64,000 nt of DNA from Actibacterium lipolyticum. GTDB taxonomy: Bacteria > Pseudomonadota > Alphaproteobacteria > Rhodobacterales > Rhodobacteraceae. Made by a program: the position numbers and the translations under genes. The notes beneath the pieces are model-generated. The model saw only the letters and a program-made list of their open reading frames with translations, was not told the origin of the DNA and did no database searches. The stretch covers positions 1,665,501-1,729,500 of the forward strand of contig NZ_FXYE01000002.1 of the NCBI RefSeq assembly GCF_900184935.1, in the 5' to 3' direction. Shown here one piece after another: positions 8,392 through 17,347 of this stretch (its first letter is position 1; each line of letters starts with the position of its first letter).

Positions 8392-10330
8392 CATAGACGG
8401 GCTGCGCGCAATCGCGGTTCTGGTGGTGGTATTTTACCACTACGGCGTGCCGGGCTTTTCTGGGGGTTATGTCGGTGTCGATGTCTTCTTCGTGATCTCG
8501 GGGTATTTGATCACGTCGTTGATCAGCGATGAAATGCGCGCGGGCCGGTTTTCGTTCCGCAACTTTTACGAACGCCGCATTCGCCGGATCTTCCCGGCGC
8601 TTTTCCCTGTCATTGCGTTCAGCCTGATCGCGTCTTGGTCTGTTTTCGCGCTTGATGATTACCGTAACCTTGGCCAAAGCGCGGTCGCGGTGTCGGTGTT
8701 TTCCTCTAACATCTTGTTCTGGCTTGAGGATGGCTATTTCGGCCCCGCCTCTCATCTGAAACCCCTGCTGCACACGTGGTCCTTAGCCGTGGAGGAGCAA
8801 TTCTATTTCGTTGTTCCGCTTCTGTTGCTGGCGCTACGGCGGGCGGGATGGGTCATGCTTGGCCTATCCCTTGCCAGCCTAGTGGCGGCGCAATGGATGT
8901 TGACCCGTGATGCCGCTGCGGCTTTTTACCTTATGCCCTTCCGGTTTTGGGAATTGGGCGTGGGTTGTTGGATCGCCCTTGTGGCGCTGCCCGCCCCACG
9001 GAATGGCATTTATCGCGCGGTTCTGGCCGGAATGGGTTTGCTGGCGATCCTTTCCGCGTCCGTCTTTTACACGCCCAACACGGTGTTTCCGGGGCTTACT
9101 GCGCTTTTGCCCTGTTTGGGGACAGGCGCGATTATCGTTGCGGGGAACGGTGCGCAGTCGGCAGTTCGGCGCGTGCTTTCTACGCGGCCGATGGTTGGTA
9201 TCGGCAAAATCTCATACTCGTTTTACCTGTGGCACTGGCCGGTCTTTGTCATCGCGCAATATTGGCTGGTTGATGCGCTTTCGCCGTTGCAGGTCGCGGT
9301 GATCTTCGCGCTTTCGCTGCTGCTTTCGGCGCTGTCGTGGCGGTATGTGGAACAGCCGTTTCGCGCCCGTACTGGCGATGGCTGGCGGATTGCGCCAATG
9401 CGTGTGTTCAGTTCGGCGATCGCGGCGTCTGCCCTGACGATTGGGTTTGGTGTGGCCGCGCACCTGACAGCGGGTTTTCCGGCGCGGTTGCCGGACAACG
9501 CCACCAAATTCCAAAAGATTGCCCGGTTTGAACCGTCACGAACCTGCCCTGAAACGCTTAAAAGTGATAGCTCGACAGACCTGATCTGTCGTTTCGGCAC
9601 TGCGGCTAATCCGACGGTTTTGATCTGGGGGGACAGTCACGCCATCGCTGTGCTGCCAGAGTTTATCCGGCAAGCTGAAAGGTCTGAAACCAGTGCGATT
9701 ATGATGGCCCGGCCCGGTTGCCCGCCTGTGGCTGATATCGAGCGCATCAGCAGCGGATATTACGACTGTCCAACCTTCAACGCGCGCGTGGCCGACCGTG
9801 CGGCGGGACAAGGCATTACCAAGGTGGTCATCATCGCGCGTTGGTCCGCCTATTTCGATGGCATCGGCTATGGCCCGTTAGAGGCGTTTGGCCACGCTGG
9901 CGACGTCAATTTAGTCTCTACCGCGTCAGACAAACTGCCCCCCGCGCAGGCCTTGGAAACCCATCTGCGAAAGACGGTGGCGAAGCTGATGGCAGATGGA
10001 AAGCAAGTGTTCCTGATCTATCCTGTGCCAGAGTTCGCGCATGACATTCCCCGCGTCGCCATGCGGGGCGGTGCGGTTGCGGCGGAACACTTATCAACCC
10101 CCCGCCAAGAGCATCTGTCGCGCAGCGAAAGTGCACGCTCGGCCTTGTCCAGCATCGTTGAAAAGACCGGCGCGATTGGGCTGATCCCCGATAGGCTGCT
10201 GTGTGACGATGCGCTGTGCCATGCCAGCCGCGATGGCGTGCTTCTTTACAAAGACAACGACCACCTTTCGGAAAACGGCGCCAAACTGATCAGCCCGATC
10301 TTGGGCAAGGTGTTCGACGGCGGCCTATAG
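8372..10330 (+). CDS. OafA/YrhL-type acyltransferase with C-terminal SGNH domain
   Basis: About 652 residues in two parts. The first 370 residues are an acyltransferase-3 membrane domain that opens with YRPDIDGLRAIAV and contains FYHYG, DVFFVISGYLI and LHTWSLAVEEQFY, all hallmarks of the OafA family. The C-terminal part is a periplasmic SGNH hydrolase-like domain with WGDSH and a terminal DNDHLSENGA that supplies the Asp-His pair. Such fusions O-acetylate surface sugars. The ATG at 8372 gives the usual family start; an ATG at 8363 is also possible. It is the last gene of the sulfotransferase operon and converges with the next sulfotransferase gene, overlapping it by six bases. Confidence 0.9.
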   Translation: MRAYRPDIDGLRAIAVLVVVFYHYGVPGFSGGYVGVDVFFVISGYLITSLISDEMRAGRFSFRNFYERRIRRIFPALFPVIAFSLIASWSVFALDDYRNLGQSAVAVSVFSSNILFWLEDGYFGPASHLKPLLHTWSLAVEEQFYFVVPLLLLALRRAGWVMLGLSLASLVAAQWMLTRDAAAAFYLMPFRFWELGVGCWIALVALPAPRNGIYRAVLAGMGLLAILSASVFYTPNTVFPGLTALLPCLGTGAIIVAGNGAQSAVRRVLSTRPMVGIGKISYSFYLWHWPVFVIAQYWLVDALSPLQVAVIFALSLLLSALSWRYVEQPFRARTGDGWRIAPMRVFSSAIAASALTIGFGVAAHLTAGFPARLPDNATKFQKIARFEPSRTCPETLKSDSSTDLICRFGTAANPTVLIWGDSHAIAVLPEFIRQAERSETSAIMMARPGCPPVADIERISSGYYDCPTFNARVADRAAGQGITKVVIIARWSAYFDGIGYGPLEAFGHAGDVNLVSTASDKLPPAQALETHLRKTVAKLMADGKQVFLIYPVPEFAHDIPRVAMRGGAVAAEHLSTPRQEHLSRSESARSALSSIVEKTGAIGLIPDRLLCDDALCHASRDGVLLYKDNDHLSENGAKLISPILGKVFDGGL

Positions 10331-11155
10331 CCCGGGGTTGTCCATCCAGTCGCTTAGGTCTTTGCCCATGATCTCCTCCAACAGCTTCACATCGGGGCGG
10401 AAATAGGCATCAAGCTTTTCCACCAGCTGTGGCGTGATCGGCGGATAGACTACGGGCTTGGCCACCATGTTTCGCAGCGACTTCATCGGCGCGGTGTTGC
10501 GAAGCGGGTCCAGCAACGGGCGTAGCGGCTTAATGGCTGCGCGCAAGGGGCGGGGCACCATCGCGGCCCTGCGGTCTTTCACCTTTTTGCCAAGCGGCGG
10601 TGACAACGTGCCTTCGAACCCAATGTGATTTGCGATTTGGGCAAGCTGGGTTTCCGGTGCGACCTTCACATTCTCAAAGAACAGAAACAGGAACTGTTCC
10701 GCCGGAAACAGCTTCAGAAACCGGGTCATGTGATGGCCGTAGCGACCGTTGTGGATAAACCGCTGATCAGCCGCGATATCAGGGTCGAGATGCTTTTCAA
10801 TGTCGGCAGACACTGCACCCCGCCGATAGAGCATGCAATAGTCCGAATAGGCACGCGCGACCGGGTTGCGCATCTGCAGGATCAAGCGGGCGTTCGGATA
10901 TGTGTCTTTGATCCGTTGTGCGGCGTCTTCTTCTGTCAGGTAGGAGTTCGACTTTTCACCCAAAATCACGCTGTCATCGCGCGGGGTAAAGTGGTTCGTG
11001 TACCAATCCAGCCCCCGGTCGTATTCACGTGAAAAGAAGTGCAGTTCGGCGTCGGGCATAAAGATCGACGGGTCGTTCTGCAGCGAGTTTTGCAGCCAAG
11101 TCGTTGCGCATTTCGCCGCGCCGATAATCAGGAAATCAACGGGACGGTCGATCAT
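10325..11155 (-). CDS. Sulfotransferase domain protein (second of three)
   Basis: A 276-residue protein of the heparan-sulfate-type sulfotransferase group. IIGAAKCATTWL near residue 10 is the PAPS 5'-phosphosulfate loop, GEKSNSYL follows, and QMRNPVARAYSDY matches the 3'-phosphate-binding motif with the usual arginine and serine. It overlaps the upstream GT4 glycosyltransferase gene by four bases (ATGA), so the two are translated together. That coupling suggests it sulfates the sugar, or the linkage region, built by that glycosyltransferase. It is not close in sequence to the other two sulfotransferases in this locus. Confidence 0.85.
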   Translation of the reverse strand: MIDRPVDFLIIGAAKCATTWLQNSLQNDPSIFMPDAELHFFSREYDRGLDWYTNHFTPRDDSVILGEKSNSYLTEEDAAQRIKDTYPNARLILQMRNPVARAYSDYCMLYRRGAVSADIEKHLDPDIAADQRFIHNGRYGHHMTRFLKLFPAEQFLFLFFENVKVAPETQLAQIANHIGFEGTLSPPLGKKVKDRRAAMVPRPLRAAIKPLRPLLDPLRNTAPMKSLRNMVAKPVVYPPITPQLVEKLDAYFRPDVKLLEEIMGKDLSDWMDNPGL

Positions 11156-12342
11156 GCGCTTACCCCCTGGGGGGCTGATACCCCTGCTAGTTCGTCATAG
11201 ACTTTGCTGACGGCATCTACCGTCCGCTTCAGCCCGTAATTGTTCGCCGCGTCGTTATGGGCCGCTTCGGTGATACGGTTCAAAAGCGTCGGGTCGCGCA
11301 TTAGGTCGGCCATTGGTTTGGCGAATGCCTCGGGCGATTCCGGCTTTACCAGAAACCCGGTTTCGCCGTCTGTGATCGCCTCGGGGTTGCCACCGTGGCG
11401 GGTCGCGATAACGGGGGTGCGCAGATACATAGCTTCGATCAGGGTGCGCCCGAAGGGTTCGTTCACTGCGGTGATCAGCAGGGCATCAACGCCAGCCATG
11501 TACTCCTCAATCGGGCTGCGATAGCCCATTAGGTGCACCTGCTCCGCGATACCCAGATCAGCGGCCAATGCCATCGCGCGCTCATCCAGTTTTGATTGGG
11601 GTAAAATGACCTTGCCGAACAGCAGACCATGAACGGGCCGCCCCGGAATTTCGGCCTGAATTTCCTTAACGGCGCGCACAAAGTTCAGCGGGCGTTTGCG
11701 GTCGTTCAAGCCGCCGAAATAGCCAACGAATATGCTGTTTTCCGGCAGGTTCAGTTCTTTGGCGATCATGCTGTGCGCAGCGGCTTTATCGGGCACGGTT
11801 TTGGTAAACTCAAACGGGCTGCGGATGACGCTGAAAATCTTGTCGACCGACTTGATCGGCTTTTGTGGCTTAGAGAAATACGAAACGCTTAGGATGCGGT
11901 CGGCAAACAGCGGTGCAAGCTTGTTCACGCCCGTGCCCGAAGGCCCCTCGCGGTTATGCCAGATGAATTTCCGCCCGCTCATCTTGGTGGGGATGACCCA
12001 GTTTGAATGCATGCGCCCGTCGTTCGTATGCACGATGTCCGGGTCTAACCTGCGCAGCACCGCCTTTATCGCGCCGTAGGTTTTGAACGCATAGCCCAGA
12101 ACAGAGACATTGCGCTCTGTCCGGCTATATTTGGGGGCCATAATCTCGATATCCGGCAGCACTTCGTAATCAAGGCCAAGGCTGTGGATATAAGTGCCTA
12201 ATTCGCCGTCTGTGTGATGCAATACGATCTTGGGATCATATTTTTCACGGTCCAGTTCGGCGATCATCTTCAACGCGGATATGTGGCTGCCACCGACGGT
12301 CGGCCCGCCGATAAAGGGGTAAAGGATGGAAATCTTTTTCAT
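11152..12342 (-). CDS. Family 4 glycosyltransferase
   Basis: A 396-residue GT-B glycosyltransferase. The N-terminal acceptor domain opens with ISILYPFIGGPTVGGSH, a glycine-rich start typical of GT4. The C-terminal donor domain contains EPFGRTLIEAM (the E-x7-E motif that binds the nucleotide sugar) followed by TPVIATRHGG. It is expected to be a cytoplasmic, membrane-associated retaining transferase that extends the lipid-linked repeat unit. It leads a two-gene unit with the sulfotransferase downstream. The sugar donor cannot be inferred. Confidence 0.88.
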   Translation of the reverse strand: MKKISILYPFIGGPTVGGSHISALKMIAELDREKYDPKIVLHHTDGELGTYIHSLGLDYEVLPDIEIMAPKYSRTERNVSVLGYAFKTYGAIKAVLRRLDPDIVHTNDGRMHSNWVIPTKMSGRKFIWHNREGPSGTGVNKLAPLFADRILSVSYFSKPQKPIKSVDKIFSVIRSPFEFTKTVPDKAAAHSMIAKELNLPENSIFVGYFGGLNDRKRPLNFVRAVKEIQAEIPGRPVHGLLFGKVILPQSKLDERAMALAADLGIAEQVHLMGYRSPIEEYMAGVDALLITAVNEPFGRTLIEAMYLRTPVIATRHGGNPEAITDGETGFLVKPESPEAFAKPMADLMRDPTLLNRITEAAHNDAANNYGLKRTVDAVSKVYDELAGVSAPQGVSA

Positions 12343-12378
12343 TCAAAAAACCTAGAACACTCAAAAAATATCGGTGGG

Positions 12379-13638
12379 CTAATTCCCACTCGCTTCAAAA
12401 CTGTCTTCTAACACGACTTGCAGCGTGTCGCCCGGTTTAAGAACGCCGGTTGCGGGCAGAACAAGCTGTTCAACGGTATCATCTTTGTGACGCGTCACGC
12501 GATAAATCGGATCCGGTAATTCAAGGTCGGCCTCATCGTCAATTGTGCCGCGGGCTACGGCTTCGGAATACAGGCTAAGCGCGGTGGCCAGCCTGATTTT
12601 CACGTCGTCCAGCTCAATCTGCGATGATTTCAGTTCGGACATGCGGCGCAGGCGCGCGTCATCCAGCAAGGAAAGTTCATCGCGCTGGGTAAGGTTCAGT
12701 TGCTGTTCTGCGGTCAGCTTGGCAATTTCAAGTTGGATGCGTTTCGCCTCCAGATCGTTCAGCGCCGTGGAAAGAGAGGTCAGCCGTGCATTCACAGCCA
12801 GCCCTTTTTCCTGAAGCGTCTGCACATTGGCCAATTCCTGCGCGGCCAATACGATTTGTTCGTCCCGCAGTTTGATTTCGTCGGTCAGCCGCTTGATCTG
12901 GACCTGCAATAGGGTGCGAAGGTCACTGATGCGGGTCTGTTGCGCCTCGATCGAATTCTGGTTCGTCTCGAAGATTTTCGCCTCTAACGCGGCTGCATCC
13001 GTTTGCGAGAGTGGCAAAGTACCAGCTTCGCCTTGCTGGCCGCTGTATGCGGCAATCTCTGCTTCGAACCGTTGTTGTTCGATTTCAAGGCGGGCGATGC
13101 GGGTCTTATACCCCTCAATCTCGCCCCTCAGACGGATGGCTTCGCGCGGAACGGTCTCTTGCGGGATCGCGGCGCGCGGGGGGCCGCCAGCAACGGCAAT
13201 GGCCTGTTGCACCGTCATCCCGAACCGATACGGATAGGCACCGGGCGCGTTGACGGAACCACCGACATAGATCGGCTTATATGCAATGATTTCCAGCGAA
13301 ACGGCAGGCGGCGCCGTCGTCCCCACCACGTTTTGAATGCGCTGAGAAATTTCAACTGTCAGCTCTTCGATGGTTTTGCCCTGTGCTTCGACGCTGCCCA
13401 CCAAGGCGATGGAAAGCTTGCCGTCTGGCCCGATGGCATATTCACCGCTTAGCCCGTTCCAAAACACAAAGCTTTGCTCTGGCGCGCTCCATTGTCCGAC
13501 GCGCAGAAGCAGCTTGTCTTGGTCGTTCAGCAGATAGGCGTCTGCGGCGGCGGCGGTATTGGCAAACAAGGCCGCAATGGCGCAGACCATCGCGTAGCAG
13601 GTAATTCTCATATCAATCAAAGCTTTCAGGGTTTTCAT
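12379..13638 (-). CDS. Outer-membrane polysaccharide export protein (Wza/ExoF-like)
   Basis: About 419 residues with an N-terminal signal peptide ending in ANTAAAADA. A polysaccharide-export domain follows (YLLNDQDKLLLRVGQ, then IGPDGKLSIALVG), then an SLBB-like segment (VGGSVNAPGAYPYRFG). The second half, from about residue 200, is a long heptad-rich coiled coil, as in ExoF-type export proteins, and a short beta-rich tail ends the protein. It should form part of the channel through which the polymer leaves the periplasm, together with the Wzc-like kinase encoded at 18731-20650. Several in-frame ATGs lie between 13611 and 13707 and none has a strong ribosome-binding site; 13638 is a compromise. 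Confidence 0.85.
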   Translation of the reverse strand: MKTLKALIDMRITCYAMVCAIAALFANTAAAADAYLLNDQDKLLLRVGQWSAPEQSFVFWNGLSGEYAIGPDGKLSIALVGSVEAQGKTIEELTVEISQRIQNVVGTTAPPAVSLEIIAYKPIYVGGSVNAPGAYPYRFGMTVQQAIAVAGGPPRAAIPQETVPREAIRLRGEIEGYKTRIARLEIEQQRFEAEIAAYSGQQGEAGTLPLSQTDAAALEAKIFETNQNSIEAQQTRISDLRTLLQVQIKRLTDEIKLRDEQIVLAAQELANVQTLQEKGLAVNARLTSLSTALNDLEAKRIQLEIAKLTAEQQLNLTQRDELSLLDDARLRRMSELKSSQIELDDVKIRLATALSLYSEAVARGTIDDEADLELPDPIYRVTRHKDDTVEQLVLPATGVLKPGDTLQVVLEDSFEASGN

Positions 13639-13846
13639 CATACGGGGATATTCAAGCCTCTGCCCTGCGATCCGGTATGGCCACTTACCGCAACTTGGGT
13701 CGTCCAATGCTATTACGCTCCAAATCGCGGTGGCCGGTAATACGCAGGCCAGTTGACCATCACATGATGGAAAAGTTCTATGGCACAGAGTGGAGCATAG
13801 ATTCGTTCATTTTTTCAAGTGATTTGCTGTTTGGAAGGCACCTAAA

Positions 13847-14758
13847 GTGAGTTTGAAAGTTATCTACGTCGTTGGTTACGGTCGCAGCGGTTCGACCATC
13901 CTAGATATTGCACTTGGGCAGCATCCTAAAATCTTTGGCGCGGGCGAAATTGCCGCCATGTGCCGCCATGTTTGGGCAAATAACGAATATTGTGCCTGCG
14001 GGGCCCGCATTCAGGAATGCCAGTTTTGGCCCGACGTGATGGCGCAATGGTTGCCACAGGCAGGTGGCGTTGACGGGTTCTTTTCCCTCGCCAAACAGGT
14101 GGAGCCGCTTGTGTCACCCGCGCGGATACTGGGCCTTGGGGCGGTGAAACGCTATGCGGATTTGTCGGCCAGCCTGTTTCAGGGGGTCGCCGATGCGGCG
14201 GGAACGGATGTTTTGGTGGATTCATCCAAAATGCCGGGTCGTGGGCTGGCCTTGGCTGAAAGTGATCAGATCGACCTTAGGGTCATTCATTTGGTGCGTG
14301 ATGCACGCGGGGTCGCCAATGCCATGTCGCGCCCGATGGAAATTGATGTCGAAAAGGGCGTGCAGAAAAAGATCAAGGCGCGTTCGCCTTATCGCACCGC
14401 CATTCGGTGGCGCATGTACAACAGCTTTGCCGAACGGCTTGGCCGGAAGGTGGGGGCCGACAAATTTGTGCGCGTCCGATACGAAGATTTCGCCGCCCAG
14501 CCCGCAGAAGAGTTCGCCCGTATCGGTGCCGCGACTGGGATGGATCTGTCGGCAATTTGCACCGCGCTGGAACAGTCTCAGCCGATCATGCCTGCGCACC
14601 AGATGGCAGGCAGCCGTATTCGCATGAAAAAGGATCTAACCCTGCGTTTTGACAACAATTGGGAAGACAAGATGACGCCCGCCGACCAGCAAAAGGTTGT
14701 GCGCGTGACCTCTGAACAGCTTCGCCGATACGGTTACATGTCATCGGGGTCAGGTTGA
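13847..14758 (+). CDS. Sulfotransferase family protein (third)
   Basis: A 303-residue protein whose first residues, VVGYGRSGSTILD, form a PAPS 5'-phosphosulfate loop; HLVRDARGVANAMS matches the 3'-phosphate-binding segment. The GTG start at 13847 is supported by GGAAGG ten bases upstream. A cysteine cluster (EYCACGARIQEC, residues 45-56) between the two motifs is a notable addition that could bind a metal or form disulfides. It is transcribed alone on the plus strand between two minus-strand export genes, and its 3' end overlaps the end of the polymerase gene by 25 bases. Confidence 0.85.
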   Translation: MSLKVIYVVGYGRSGSTILDIALGQHPKIFGAGEIAAMCRHVWANNEYCACGARIQECQFWPDVMAQWLPQAGGVDGFFSLAKQVEPLVSPARILGLGAVKRYADLSASLFQGVADAAGTDVLVDSSKMPGRGLALAESDQIDLRVIHLVRDARGVANAMSRPMEIDVEKGVQKKIKARSPYRTAIRWRMYNSFAERLGRKVGADKFVRVRYEDFAAQPAEEFARIGAATGMDLSAICTALEQSQPIMPAHQMAGSRIRMKKDLTLRFDNNWEDKMTPADQQKVVRVTSEQLRRYGYMSSGSG

Positions 14759-16005
14759 TACCCGGCATGGGCAACGCTTAGCGCAAGGGCCAAGACCCAC
14801 GGTACGTTCCAGAACCGCGCGTAAAAATGAGCGAACGCATTTAGCATCAGCGCGAACAACACCACGATGGTTATCGTTAGAACGCCGGTCATATAGCTGT
14901 GATTTTCGCGCATCGCAGCGGTGCCCAGATACATGCCGGTAAGGATCAGGCCCGCCATTCCGATCAGGGACATAAGCCCCCCTTCGCTTAGGATCAGCAG
15001 ATAGGCGTTGTGGACCGGCGCGCTGTGTTCGCTGAGAACGCGATATTGGTCTGCGCCCAACCCGATAAACAGCCTGTCGTTCGCGATGCCCAGGGCCTCT
15101 CGTATCAGGTACAGCCGATCTTCGAAGGTACCCGCTTTTTGTAGATCGCCAGATTCAAGCGCGCCCAGTACGCGTTTTTGGAACACCTCTGGCAGGAACA
15201 AATCGCCCCAATTCAGGGTAACCACGACGGCCAGCACCCCAAGGCCCAAAGTGGCAAAGACCAGTTTGCGCGACCGGCTGAACAGCACCAAACTGGAAAT
15301 GCCAATGACTGTGGCGATAATCCCGGTGTTCGACCCCGTCAGCAGAACGCCGTAAAACAGCGCCGCGAAAAGCAGCAGACAAAGCGGTAGAGAAATGCGT
15401 TTCACGAAGAACAGCCAGAGGGTGAATGTAATGCAGATTGCTGCAAGCCCCGCCGCAGCGTTTTCCCGTTCGATCAGGGAACGCAACCTGCCGCTACCTG
15501 ATACCAGACGTACCGGTGGGTCGTCCGCAAAATGAACCAGATACGCGCCGTGTAGCATCGTAACGGCGACGCCTAACACAAAGACCTTGGTAAGCATCAC
15601 CGTTTGCTCAAACGGTCGGCTGGCCAGCACAATGGGGATCAAGATCATGGAGTATGTGTACTGCACGAAAATCACGATACCCGAGGTCATAGAGCCATTT
15701 ACCAGACTCCCAATCAGCAACCCGCCGGTAAACAGGGCAAACGAAAACAGCCAAAGCCCGGTTGCCGCACCGAAGAAATTCAGCGGAAGGCGGCGGTTCA
15801 CGATGACAAGCAGAAGGGCAAAAAGCCCAGTCACGTCACTTAGGGTGAAATAGAGACTGCTTAGGCGCAGGTAATTCATCGGTGCGAAGAACACCATGAG
15901 CGTCACGAGGAAAAGCTCTGTGCGTTCCAGAACGGGATTGCGAATTTGACCATACGCAGCCGCCATGCCTGAGCCTGGTCCGTTATGATACCCGGAATTA
16001 TACAT
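14734..16005 (-). CDS. O-antigen ligase/polymerase family membrane protein (Wzy-like)
   Basis: About 423 residues with ten or more hydrophobic helices and a large periplasmic loop around residues 270-330 that contains RLYLIREALGIA and IGLGADQYRVLSEHSAPVHN. That loop, with its GxGxxxY...H...HN pattern, is the hallmark of the O-antigen ligase/Wzy superfamily. It should polymerise lipid-linked repeat units in the periplasm. The ATG at 16005 is preceded by AAGG at a proper distance and overlaps the flippase stop by eight bases; an ATG at 16056 would add 17 residues. It is the last gene of the kinase-lyase-flippase-polymerase block. Confidence 0.85.
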   Translation of the reverse strand: MYNSGYHNGPGSGMAAAYGQIRNPVLERTELFLVTLMVFFAPMNYLRLSSLYFTLSDVTGLFALLLVIVNRRLPLNFFGAATGLWLFSFALFTGGLLIGSLVNGSMTSGIVIFVQYTYSMILIPIVLASRPFEQTVMLTKVFVLGVAVTMLHGAYLVHFADDPPVRLVSGSGRLRSLIERENAAAGLAAICITFTLWLFFVKRISLPLCLLLFAALFYGVLLTGSNTGIIATVIGISSLVLFSRSRKLVFATLGLGVLAVVVTLNWGDLFLPEVFQKRVLGALESGDLQKAGTFEDRLYLIREALGIANDRLFIGLGADQYRVLSEHSAPVHNAYLLILSEGGLMSLIGMAGLILTGMYLGTAAMRENHSYMTGVLTITIVVLFALMLNAFAHFYARFWNVPWVLALALSVAHAGYQPDPDDM

Positions 16006-17347
16006 CTGATACCTTGTTTGCCCGTCGCCGCTGACTTTCCCGCCATAGGAACACAAGGCATCCAGCCATCCAGATCAGGTTAAAGAGCAAGTGGCTGATC
16101 GCGGCACCCGTCGCACCAAACGTTTTCACAAGCGGCACGAACAGCGCGAAAAACGCGATGGTGGCAATGATGGTGATCCGAACCAGCTCTTTGTCTTTAC
16201 CCATGCTCAGCAAGGTGGGGTTCAGAATGATCCCGCTAAGGTACACAATAACCGCCAAGGCCTGCACCGTTACAAGGCTAGCCGCGTCACGGAATTCTTC
16301 GCCAAGGAAGGTTGCAAGGATGGCGGGGAGGTTCAGCGCGATGGGAACGAAGCAAACGAAGGCCACAAGAAAGACCAGCGTGCTTGTCCGGGTTACCACG
16401 CGGGCAAAACGCGCCACTTCGCCCCGTGCCCAGATGCGTGCGATTTCTGGATATATCGCCTGACGCAATGGGCGCCCAAACCTAAGGGCTGCGTTTGCGG
16501 TGCGTTTCGCCACGTGAAAGAAGCCCACCGCGGCGGGGTCGACCAACGCGGCAAGAATGATCACGTCAAATCGCTGGGACGATTGCCGCAAAATCACGTT
16601 GAAGTTGGAGTTCCAGAGGAAGCGAAGGAACCCCAGATTTTCGCTAATCGCGTCGCGCGCGCGGGTCCGCATGATGTGATGGTCGCCGCGTTTGGTCAGC
16701 TCAATCAAGGCATAGACAAAGGCCAAGATGCCGTCGGCAAGGCTCTGAACCAGCAGGATCGCCAGAAACGCCCAGATGCCCAGATCAAACCAATAGGCCA
16801 GAACGCATAGCACCAGCCGCAACACGGCCACGAACACGTCCAGTTTGGCCAGTTTGTCGAACCGGTCATAAATGCGCAGCACCGCAATGCCCGTAGGGCG
16901 AAGCGAAAGGAACAGGGCAAGCGCGACAAGGCAGATATATTTGAAACCATCGTCCGGCAGGCCCAGACGCGGCGCGATGAACCATGCAAGTGCAATGGCC
17001 ACAGAACCCGCCAAGAACCCGCCGGCAAGGTCGATCAGAATCGAAAGCTTGATCAGCCGGTGGAACCGCCCCTTTTCTTCGCGCTCTAACGCATCGACGC
17101 CGTATTTGATGACGGCTTGCCACGGTTCCAGACGCAACAGCCGGTCAACAATGCGGACATAGGATTCAACGATTGCCAGAATACCCAGACCTGCGGGCCC
17201 CAATGCCCGCGCGGTTACCGCAAGGCTGATCAATCCCAGCGCGGCGATCATGATATGAGCGGAAAACAACCACGACATATTCTTCAGAACACGATTGAAA
17301 ACCGCGTCGCCTGTCAGGTCAGCTTTGAACCGTTCGAACATGCTCAT
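15998..17347 (-). CDS. Oligosaccharide flippase (Wzx/MOP family)
   Basis: A 449-residue protein with about twelve to fourteen hydrophobic segments. The start of the membrane domain (NMSWLFSAHIMIAALGLISL followed by ARALGPAGLGI) is the typical opening of PST/Wzx polysaccharide transporters. It should move lipid-linked repeat units from the cytoplasmic to the periplasmic leaflet for the neighbouring polymerase. The start overlaps the stop of the pectate-lyase-like gene by four bases, and the polymerase gene begins inside its 3' end, so the assembly genes form one operon. Confidence 0.9.
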   Translation of the reverse strand: MSMFERFKADLTGDAVFNRVLKNMSWLFSAHIMIAALGLISLAVTARALGPAGLGILAIVESYVRIVDRLLRLEPWQAVIKYGVDALEREEKGRFHRLIKLSILIDLAGGFLAGSVAIALAWFIAPRLGLPDDGFKYICLVALALFLSLRPTGIAVLRIYDRFDKLAKLDVFVAVLRLVLCVLAYWFDLGIWAFLAILLVQSLADGILAFVYALIELTKRGDHHIMRTRARDAISENLGFLRFLWNSNFNVILRQSSQRFDVIILAALVDPAAVGFFHVAKRTANAALRFGRPLRQAIYPEIARIWARGEVARFARVVTRTSTLVFLVAFVCFVPIALNLPAILATFLGEEFRDAASLVTVQALAVIVYLSGIILNPTLLSMGKDKELVRITIIATIAFFALFVPLVKTFGATGAAISHLLFNLIWMAGCLVFLWRESQRRRANKVSDV

